A stretch of 58,804 nucleotides of DNA from Actinomycetes bacterium (GTDB taxonomy: Bacteria > Actinomycetota > Actinomycetes > Propionibacteriales > Propionibacteriaceae). This document shows, piece by piece, positions 8,663 through 15,463 of the stretch; position 1 is the first letter of the stretch; each line of letters begins with the position of its first letter. The notes under the pieces were generated by a model. That model made no database searches and was not told where the DNA came from. It saw nothing but the letters and a program-made list of their open reading frames with translations. The stretch lies in assembly GCA_023442485.1 (NCBI GenBank), contig JAEZZG010000022.1:1-58804 (forward strand). Direction: 5' to 3'. A program made the position numbers and the translations under genes.

Positions 8663-9582
8663 TGGGAATCTCCAACGCCGGTGCAGCCAATCACCACGCC
8701 ACCACTACTTTTGGCCCCTTACTTTCCCGCCGCGACCTCGGGAAGATTGTTGCCACGGTGGCGCTACTGACACTTCCGGCAGGCTGCGCGAAGGGCCGCA
8801 GTGCCGCCTCCGTCCAGCCGTCACCGATCCCAGGCCTCCACGAGGCAATCGACGCCGAATACGAGTTATCGGCCCTCAACGAGACCCACCGAGTCCACGC
8901 AGGCTGGCTCCTAGCCCGCGACCCGCTACACGAAGGACCCCGATCGGTTCAGCTAGACCAGAGCGCAATCACCGCCCCATCCCCTTCGCTGGCTGAGCGG
9001 GAACGAGATTTAGCCGGCCGCCACCTATCCCAATTGAGTGACGACCAACCCGACTGGATGCGCCTAGCTCTGATCTCGATGGCAGCCTCCGCCACCTTGC
9101 TCGCTAACGGCATCACCTTGGTCGCTCCGGACGCAGCTCCCAATCCCGAGGTGACTGTGCCGTCTGTCACCGAGGCTGCATCGATACTCTTGTCGCGGCT
9201 GTATCAATACAACTATCTGTTGCCGATTGCCATGGCCCACATCCCAGCCAAAGACCCGAGGTCGACACAGGCAACCGAACGATTAGCCCAACAGATCACC
9301 CAAACCAGCTCAACCAGGCAACAAGCCCGCAGCCAAGGCGTCGAGCTCAGCCCCGAGGTCGCCTACCAAACCCCGACGGTCCCGACCACGACGGCAGAGG
9401 CCATCGTCTTGTGGCGAAGCTGCGAGATGGACCTGGTGGCGGCATGGGCAGTTGCCGGAGCCGCCGGATTCGTCCCGGCTAGGGACTGTCTAGCCCAGAT
9501 CGTCGAGTCAGCTGCGATCGCCCACTCGCTAGGTGAGCTGATCCACATGTGGCCAGGTTGGTACCGAGGGTCTGCTCACTAA
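8662..9582 (+). CDS. Tat-exported lipoprotein with ferritin-like DUF4439-type domain
   Basis: Predicted exported protein of unknown function. The N-terminus has a twin-arginine motif (SRRDLG), a hydrophobic stretch (VATVALLTL) and a lipobox ending AGC near residue 40, so it should be Tat-exported and lipid-anchored. The rest is mostly helical and matches the ferritin-like DUF4439 proteins often encoded opposite rimP in Actinobacteria; that assignment is from memory of the neighbourhood and helix pattern. The first half contains two E-x-x-H pairs or near-pairs (e.g. ELSALNETH) that could be metal ligands. The start at 8662 is preferred because of the -10 spacing; a GTG at 8617 in the same frame is the alternative. 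The 3' end overlaps the convergent proS stop by four bases. Confidence 0.75.
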   Translation: MGISNAGAANHHATTTFGPLLSRRDLGKIVATVALLTLPAGCAKGRSAASVQPSPIPGLHEAIDAEYELSALNETHRVHAGWLLARDPLHEGPRSVQLDQSAITAPSPSLAERERDLAGRHLSQLSDDQPDWMRLALISMAASATLLANGITLVAPDAAPNPEVTVPSVTEAASILLSRLYQYNYLLPIAMAHIPAKDPRSTQATERLAQQITQTSSTRQQARSQGVELSPEVAYQTPTVPTTTAEAIVLWRSCEMDLVAAWAVAGAAGFVPARDCLAQIVESAAIAHSLGELIHMWPGWYRGSAH

Positions 9583-11336
9583 TCAGCAAGCTGGGCGCAG
9601 ATGGCGTCAAGGGCGTTGTCAACGGCGACCTCCGTAGAGGTGCCACTCTTGCGGTCACGCACCTCGATCACTCCCTTGGCTAAGCCGCGACCAACCACGA
9701 CGATGGTCGGCATCCCCAAGATCTCGGAGTCGGCGAACTTCACTCCTGGAGAGGCCTTACGGTCGTCAAGCAAGACGTCTACGCCGAGTTCGGAAAGCTG
9801 TTCGGCGATCTCGCGAGCCTTATCTAGGACCTCATCACCCTTACCCGTAGCCAAAACCTGGACCTGGAAGGGAGCCAGGGCGCGCGGCCAGCAAAGGCCC
9901 TTGTCATCGCAGGTAGATTCAGCGACGGCGGCGACGGCACGAGAAACCCCGACACCGTAGGAACCCATGGTGACAGTCACCAACTTGCCGTTCTCATCGA
10001 GAACCTTCAACCCGAGGGCATCGGCATATTTGCGCCCCAACTGGAAGATGTGCCCCATCTCCACGCCCCGGGCCAGCGTGAGCGGACCGGAACCGTCCGG
10101 GGCTGGGTCACCTTCGCGAATCTCGGCGACGTCCAAGACACCGTCAGGGGTGAAATCGCGGCCAACCACCAGATCGACGACGTGTTTATCGACCTGATTG
10201 GCACCAGTCATCCACCGGGTGCCTTCCACTACGCGCGGATCGCACAGATATTCGATACCGGAAGCCGAATCCTTACCTAGCTCGGTGGGGCCGATGTAGC
10301 CCTTGACCAACGACGGGAACTGCGCGAAGTCTTCGTCGCCGAAGGGGACGAGTTCGTCAGGCTCGAACCTAGCCTCTAGACGCTTCATATCGACGTCTCG
10401 ATCACCTGGCAACCCGATTGCTAGCGGACGGGTCTTGCCGTCAGCCTGGTGAACCATGAAGACGACATTCTTGAGTGTGTCGGCTCCGGTCCATTCCCGA
10501 TCCTGGCGCGGGAAATTGCGGTTAGCTAGCTCGACGAGGGCTTCGATGGTGCCTGCGTCAGGGGTATCGACGATGCGGGCCTCGGGTGCGTCGGTGGCAT
10601 CCACTGGCTCCGGTGCTGCGATCTCCACGGCCTCGACGTTGGCGGCGTAACCACCCGGGGAGCGAACAAAGGTGTCTTCGCCAGATTCGAGCACGGCCAG
10701 GAATTCTTCGGATGCGGACCCGCCCATGGCGCCGCTCATTGCCTGAACGATGACGTAGTCCAAACCGAGCCGATCGAAGATCCGGATGTAGGCCTGACGG
10801 TGCTTGTCGTAGGAGGTTTGCAGACCTTCGTCAGAGACGTCGAAGGAGTAGGAATCCTTCATCACAAACTCACGGCCACGCAGAACACCTGCCCGAGGCC
10901 GGGCCTCGTCGCGGTACTTATTCTGGATCTGGTAGAGGGCGACAGGGAGGTCTTTATAGGAGGAGTACATGTCCTTGACCATGAGGGTGAACATCTCCTC
11001 GTGGGTGGGGCCGAGAAGCATGTCGTTGTCGCGCCGATCCTTGAGCCTGAACAGGTTCGGGCCGTATTCCTCCCAGCGGTTAGTCGCCACATAGGGTTCA
11101 CACGGTAACAGAGCGGGGAAAGAGACCTCTTGGGCGCCGATGGCATCCATTTCTTCACGGACGATGGCCTCAACCTTGTGCAAGACTTTCAGGCCTAAGG
11201 GAAGCCAGGAGTAAATGCCGGGGGCGACGCGGCGGATATATCCGGCACGAATCAGCCATTTGTGGCTGGCTACCTCGGCGTCGGCCGGGTCCTCACGCAG
11301 AGTGCGGACGAACAACTGATTCATGGTGGTGATCAT
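9579..11336 (-). CDS. proS: Prolyl-tRNA synthetase, bacterial type with editing domain
   Basis: Charges tRNA-Pro with proline and edits misacylated Ala-tRNA. The class II catalytic core shows motif 1 around FPALLPCEPY and motif 2 YRDEARPRAGVLRGREF. An insertion domain of the editing type spans roughly residues 220-390. Motif 3 (GSYGVGVSRAVAA) and a C-terminal anticodon-binding domain complete the 585 residues. The start at 11336 is chosen because GGAGAAAGG lies directly upstream and MITTMNQLFVRTLRE matches family N-termini; the frame stays open further upstream without support. It ends tail-to-tail with the lipoprotein gene. Its 5' leader contains the palindromic repeats described separately. 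Confidence 0.96.
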   Translation of the reverse strand: MITTMNQLFVRTLREDPADAEVASHKWLIRAGYIRRVAPGIYSWLPLGLKVLHKVEAIVREEMDAIGAQEVSFPALLPCEPYVATNRWEEYGPNLFRLKDRRDNDMLLGPTHEEMFTLMVKDMYSSYKDLPVALYQIQNKYRDEARPRAGVLRGREFVMKDSYSFDVSDEGLQTSYDKHRQAYIRIFDRLGLDYVIVQAMSGAMGGSASEEFLAVLESGEDTFVRSPGGYAANVEAVEIAAPEPVDATDAPEARIVDTPDAGTIEALVELANRNFPRQDREWTGADTLKNVVFMVHQADGKTRPLAIGLPGDRDVDMKRLEARFEPDELVPFGDEDFAQFPSLVKGYIGPTELGKDSASGIEYLCDPRVVEGTRWMTGANQVDKHVVDLVVGRDFTPDGVLDVAEIREGDPAPDGSGPLTLARGVEMGHIFQLGRKYADALGLKVLDENGKLVTVTMGSYGVGVSRAVAAVAESTCDDKGLCWPRALAPFQVQVLATGKGDEVLDKAREIAEQLSELGVDVLLDDRKASPGVKFADSEILGMPTIVVVGRGLAKGVIEVRDRKSGTSTEVAVDNALDAICAQLAD

Positions 11337-11479
11337 GACGTGCCTTTCTCCGTGGTGACGCCGGTAGTTGCCAGTGCTGCGGTTCACCTCGTCTCGGTGA
11401 TCTGTGGGCTTTGGATCGGTGTATCTGTGATCTTGGGCTCGACAGCGTCCCCATGGTACTACGCATCACAACCGCCGAG

Positions 11480-11642
11480 CACGTCGTGGGGATGGGCGAT
11501 GACGGGGAGCGGGAGCGGGAGTGGGGTGGAGTTGGGACCGGGGACTAGCGGGCACGACGTGGGGTGGGCCTATCGAGCGCGCTGTTAGGGACAGGCTGAC
11601 GGGCAGCGGGGTTGAGTAGATGACGGGCACGACGTGGGGTGG
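11480..11642. repeat. Three CACGWCGTG palindromes, two within an 18-bp direct repeat, upstream of proS
   Basis: The 9-base palindrome CACGACGTG/CACGTCGTG occurs at 11480-11488, 11553-11561 and 11628-11636, at steps of 73 and 75 bases. The second and third copies lie in identical 18-bp repeats (11550-11567 and 11625-11642); the first is in a degenerate, related context. All three are in the 531-base non-coding stretch between fucO and proS, which otherwise holds a terminator and G-rich runs. Operator sites or a dispersed repeat are both possible. Confidence 0.7.
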
Positions 11643-11733
11643 ACAACACCACCCGTAACTCACCAAGGCAAGCGCAGACGCGTCTATCCCCGGCCCTGAG
11701 ATCGCCTCTTGCCCTCCTTAGCGGGGAAGAAGA

Positions 11734-11773
11734 AGCAGCTCTGCTGGTAGAGTGCGCCACCAGCAGAGCTGCT
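11734..11773 (-). terminator. Strong hairpin terminator after fucO
   Basis: A perfect 15-bp stem (11734-11748 with 11759-11773) and a 10-base loop lie about 96 bases beyond the fucO stop. Read on the - strand it is followed by a pyrimidine-rich tract beginning TTCTTCTTCC. This is a probable intrinsic terminator insulating proS from fucO transcription. Confidence 0.75.
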
Positions 11774-11868
11774 CGTTCATTGAGGCATTGACACCATTGG
11801 AATGGGTGTTGGATCGTCATCGCTCCGGTGAGATAGCGATGACGCGTGCCCCCAATCACAGCGAGCGA

Positions 11869-13020
11869 TTACATCAACGATGCGTAGAGCTCGCGGATTT
11901 CGTCGCGGGTTGCCGGACGCGGATTACCTGGGGTGCACACGTCAGCGAAGGCGTCATCAGCAAGATCGTCGAGACCGGCTTCAGTGACCCCAACCTCGCT
12001 GATCTTGGTCGGGTTACCCAGATCAACGGTGAGCTGGGCGACAGCGTCACAAGCAGCCTTGCGGGCATCAGCAAGATCCATCGTCTGGGCACCTTCGACA
12101 CCGAAGGCTTCGGCGATGTCGCGGAACTTCTCACCGGTGTATTCAGCGTTGTAACGCATCACAGGGGCGAGCAAGATGCCGTTGGCCACACCATGAGGGG
12201 CGTTGTAACGGCCACCGAGCGGGTGAGCCATGCCGTGAACCAGGCCAAGGCCGACGTTGGAATACCCCATTCCAGCGATGTAGGAGGCGTAGGCCATCTT
12301 CTCGCAGGCTTCAGGATCGCCGTCGGCTGCCTTACGCAGATTCGCTGCGATCATCTTGATTGAGGTCAGGTGGACAGCGTCCGACAGCTCCCAAGCACCT
12401 GGGGTGATGTAGCCCTCAATGGCGTGGGTGAGCGCGTCCAGACCGGTTGCCACACGCAGACCGCGAGGCATGGAATCCATCAAGTCGGGATCAACGATGG
12501 CCATCACGGGGATGTCATGGGGATCGACACAGACGAACTTGCGCTGGTTGGCCACATCGGTGATCACATAGTTGATCGTGGTCTCTGAGGCCGTGCCGGC
12601 AGTGGTGGGGATGCCGATGATCGGAACAGCAGGCTTCTTGGTCGCTGCAACACCTTCGAGAGAAAGCACATCGGCAAACTCGGGGTTATTGGCGATGATA
12701 CCGATGGCTTTAGCGGTGTCCTGGGGAGAGCCGCCACCGAGGCCGAGAAGGACGTCGGCGTTCGACTCAGAGAACATCTTCACGCCAGCCTTGACGTTCT
12801 CTACGGGAGGGTTCGGGGCGACATCAGAGAACACCACATAGGGGAAATCTGCTGCGTCGAGCAGATCAGTGACCTTCTTCGCAGTGCCCGTCTCCAACAA
12901 CACAGGGTCGGTGATCAACATAGCTTTGGTGAAACCGCGAGACTGCAACTCAGGGACCAAGTTATTGATCGCGCCGCGACCAAAATACGAGGTTTGGTTG
13001 AATATCATGCGATAGGTCAT
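11869..13020 (-). CDS. fucO: Iron-containing alcohol dehydrogenase, lactaldehyde reductase type
   Basis: Group III metal-dependent dehydrogenase, very similar along its whole 383 residues to the FucO family that interconverts L-lactaldehyde and L-1,2-propanediol with NAD(H). Visible blocks: GRGA at the N-terminus, the nucleotide-binding GLGGGSPQDTAKAIGI, IPTTAGTASE, and INYVITD. The iron-ligand regions follow: GLDALTHAIEGYITPGAW and HGMAHPLGGRYNAPHGVAN, with an Asp upstream. All ligand histidines are present. No fucose or rhamnose catabolic genes are adjacent, so it may act as a general fermentative alcohol/diol dehydrogenase. The 336-base region upstream (13021-13356) is AT-richer and presumably holds its promoter; no gene is seen there. 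Confidence 0.88.
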   Translation of the reverse strand: MTYRMIFNQTSYFGRGAINNLVPELQSRGFTKAMLITDPVLLETGTAKKVTDLLDAADFPYVVFSDVAPNPPVENVKAGVKMFSESNADVLLGLGGGSPQDTAKAIGIIANNPEFADVLSLEGVAATKKPAVPIIGIPTTAGTASETTINYVITDVANQRKFVCVDPHDIPVMAIVDPDLMDSMPRGLRVATGLDALTHAIEGYITPGAWELSDAVHLTSIKMIAANLRKAADGDPEACEKMAYASYIAGMGYSNVGLGLVHGMAHPLGGRYNAPHGVANGILLAPVMRYNAEYTGEKFRDIAEAFGVEGAQTMDLADARKAACDAVAQLTVDLGNPTKISEVGVTEAGLDDLADDAFADVCTPGNPRPATRDEIRELYASLM

Positions 13021-13356
13021 CGTCGTCCTCCTTTGGACATAGGTTAGAAGAGATAGCGTTGAGGGATAACAACCGCGTCAGCTCAGACGCACCGTTGAGG
13101 CTGCATACGATGGGCAGGTCAATCCCGCTCAGGTTCGACAGATAGAAACTCGAGCGCTCCTATTCTATCGACATGGGCCTGGCCGGTCAGGTAAATCACA
13201 CAATGAAACCAGGAACCACGCCCTATTTGACACCCGAATGAAATTGCTATTTCCCCTAGACAAAGCCAGGTTTCGAGAATTTAGGTCACACAAATAAGCC
13301 GGTGACTAGGTGGGATGGAGAGGAAGAATTCTTTAGCTGGAGACTTGTGGAAACCC

Positions 13357-14187
13357 TCAATAAAGGATGGTCGCCATCGCGCCCACCTGCTGAAATCCCA
13401 CCTTCCGGTAGGTCGCTAGCGCGGCTTCGTTGAAGTCATTGACGTAGAGGGAGACGGTCCCGTATTGGCTCAGGCAGTGGTTAGTCACGGCTGCAATAGC
13501 CCCCGCCCCGATTCCGTGTCTCCGGTAATCCGGGTGGACCCACACCCCTTGGAGCTGACATACACCAGGGATCGAGACACCCAGATCCGTCTTGAAAATC
13601 ACCTGGTCTGCCTCCAGAATCCCGAAGGCTTTCGATTGACGGATCAAGCTGATCACATATTGCCGGTATCCCCCACTGCGATCTAGCGGAGAAACTCCAA
13701 GCTCCTCGGTGTACATGGCCACGGCTGCACGGAAATAGGCGTCGAGGTCGCGGTGGTCCATTACCCGGACGCGAGGATTGGCAGGGAAAGCGGATTCCGC
13801 AGTCATCGCCATGATGGGCTGGTAGGAGCGGATCTCTCGGGGACGATCCCACACCGATCCGTAACCGTGACACAGGCGTTCATAGAAATCGCTAGTGACC
13901 CGGGCTTCGCCCATGATGAAGGAACAGTAGCGTCGAGAGCCGACGAGTTCGACGAATAAGTCCAAGGCGTCGCTGTGGTGACCGGCCACGACGAGATTCG
14001 TCCCCGTGTGACACACCGACACCAGTTGCACACCGTCCCAACACCCCCATAGGGGACTTCCCGGCAAGGTGAGTGCCCCGGCATAGACCCGAGACAACAA
14101 GAAGATGTGGGTGATCGGGTCTCGGTTGAGGAAGTCGAGCACTACGGGACTATCTTGTGCGGTTAGTGCCCGGATGGTCGCCGCCAT
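13357..14187 (-). CDS. GNAT family N-acetyltransferase with N-terminal DUF4081-type domain
   Basis: Two-domain acetyltransferase of unknown substrate. Residues 1 to about 130 form an N-terminal region resembling DUF4081 (start IRALTAQDSPVVLDFLNRDP). The C-terminal half is a GNAT fold with the acetyl-CoA-binding segment VHPDYRRHGIGAGAIAAV near residue 218 and the usual late strand-turn VSLYVNDFNEAALATYRKVGF. It directly follows ispG (five bases), the conserved position for this family in many Actinobacteria, which supports an old co-transcriptional link but says nothing firm about substrate. Confidence 0.85.
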   Translation of the reverse strand: MAATIRALTAQDSPVVLDFLNRDPITHIFLLSRVYAGALTLPGSPLWGCWDGVQLVSVCHTGTNLVVAGHHSDALDLFVELVGSRRYCSFIMGEARVTSDFYERLCHGYGSVWDRPREIRSYQPIMAMTAESAFPANPRVRVMDHRDLDAYFRAAVAMYTEELGVSPLDRSGGYRQYVISLIRQSKAFGILEADQVIFKTDLGVSIPGVCQLQGVWVHPDYRRHGIGAGAIAAVTNHCLSQYGTVSLYVNDFNEAALATYRKVGFQQVGAMATILY

Positions 14188-14192
14188 GGAGA

Positions 14193-15341
14193 CTACTTGC
14201 CCGCCACTTCCACCGTCGGCGTCCCGATGTCGTCCATCTCTGCGGCGAGGCGATGGGCTTCTTCAACCAAGGTGGCGACGATCTGATCCTCAGGGACGGT
14301 CTTGATCACTTCACCCTTGACGAAGATCTTTCCCTTGCCATTTCCGGAGGCGCATCCCAAATCAGCTTCGCGAGCTTCACCGGGGCCGTTGACAACACAA
14401 CCCATCACCGCCACGCGCAGCGGAACCGTCATCCCCTCGAGAGCCTCGGTGACCTGCTCGGCGAGAGTCCACACGTCCACCTGAGCGCGTCCACAGGAAG
14501 GGCACGAGACGATCTCGAGCTGCCTAGGCCTTAGATTCAATGCTTCGAGAATCTTGATACCGACCTTGACCTCTTCAACGGGATCAGCCGACAGGCTCAC
14601 CCGGATGGTGTCGCCGATGCCCTTCGCCAATAACACACCGAAAGCGACCGAGGATTTGATCGTCCCCTGGAATGCCGGACCGGCTTCGGTCACGCCGAGG
14701 TGGAGCGGATAGTCGCAGGCTGCGGAAAGCTGCTCATAGGCTTGGATCATGACGATCGGGTCGTGGTGTTTGACAGAGATCGCAAAATCGTAGAACCCCA
14801 CCTCTTCAAAGAGTCGCGCCTCATTGAGAGCGGATTCGACCAAGGCCTCAGGGGTTGCCGAGCCATATTTCGCCATCACCCGAGGATCCAAAGAGCCTGC
14901 ATTGATGCCGATTCTTAGGGCAACCTGCGATGCCTCGGCAGCTCTGGCGATCTCGGCAATCTTGTCGTCAAAAGACTTGATATTTCCCGGGTTGACTCGC
15001 ACCGCAGCACAGCCAGCATCAATGGCCTGGAAGACATATTTCGGATTGAAGTGGATATCGGCGACGACCGGGATCGAAGACTTCATTGCAATGATGGGCA
15101 AGGCTTCAGCGTCATCTGCCGAGGGAACGGCGACGCGGACGATGTCGCAGCCTGCCGTGGCGAGGGAAGCAATTTGCTGCAGAGTGGCGTTGATATCGGT
15201 CGTCTTCGTCGTTGTCATGGATTGAACTGAGATCGGAGCATTACCGCCGACATCAACTGAACCCACATGAATAGTGCGGGTAGGACGACGTGGTGCCAGG
15301 ACCGGGGCCGGCAATGCCGGCATGCCAAGATTGATTCCCAT
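14193..15341 (-). CDS. ispG: 4-hydroxy-3-methylbut-2-en-1-yl diphosphate synthase (flavodoxin/ferredoxin)
   Basis: Penultimate enzyme of the MEP pathway, converting MEcPP to HMBPP with a 4Fe-4S cluster. The 382-residue protein has the TIM-barrel part (ISVQSMTTTKTTDINA, then DIVRVAVPSADDAEALP and VADIHFNPKY). The C-terminal cluster domain follows, with ligands in SCPSCGRAQVD and GCVVNGPGEA. Length and motifs are normal for the two-domain bacterial type. On the - strand TAGGCT lies seven bases before the ATG, and AAGGG lies between them, so the gene could be leaderless or use a weak Shine-Dalgarno. dxr, another MEP gene, lies 3 kb upstream on the same strand. Confidence 0.96.
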   Translation of the reverse strand: MGINLGMPALPAPVLAPRRPTRTIHVGSVDVGGNAPISVQSMTTTKTTDINATLQQIASLATAGCDIVRVAVPSADDAEALPIIAMKSSIPVVADIHFNPKYVFQAIDAGCAAVRVNPGNIKSFDDKIAEIARAAEASQVALRIGINAGSLDPRVMAKYGSATPEALVESALNEARLFEEVGFYDFAISVKHHDPIVMIQAYEQLSAACDYPLHLGVTEAGPAFQGTIKSSVAFGVLLAKGIGDTIRVSLSADPVEEVKVGIKILEALNLRPRQLEIVSCPSCGRAQVDVWTLAEQVTEALEGMTVPLRVAVMGCVVNGPGEAREADLGCASGNGKGKIFVKGEVIKTVPEDQIVATLVEEAHRLAAEMDDIGTPTVEVAGK

Positions 15342-15390
15342 AGCCCTTAGCCTAGTTCACCACGACTGTGCACCGAAACTATCTGAAACT

Positions 15391-15430
15391 GCAATGGCGG
15401 CCGAGAGACTTCTCTCTCGACCGCCACTGC
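15391..15430 (-). terminator. Long hairpin between nuclease gene and ispG
   Basis: A 17-bp stem (15391-15407 with 15414-15430) contains two positions that pair as G-U on one strand, with a six-base loop. It lies 34 bases beyond the nuclease stop and before ispG. A moderately T-rich stretch (AGTTTCAGATAGTTT) follows on the - strand. It probably separates the nuclease transcript from ispG. Confidence 0.7.
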
Positions 15431-15463
15431 AGTCATGGTCTACGTCTAGACGCACCAGACTCT

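Noticed and set aside
11545..11859. Possible small gene on the - strand upstream of proS
   Set aside because: The translation is Arg-rich with a repeat (TPRRAR) that merely reflects the DNA repeats; no start signal and the frame crosses the fucO terminator.
13226..13256. TTGACA followed by TATT-type hexamer on the + strand downstream of the GNAT gene
   Set aside because: No + strand gene follows; it would run antisense into the GNAT gene. Two TCACACAA words nearby suggested a Crp-like site, but no symmetric half-site is present.
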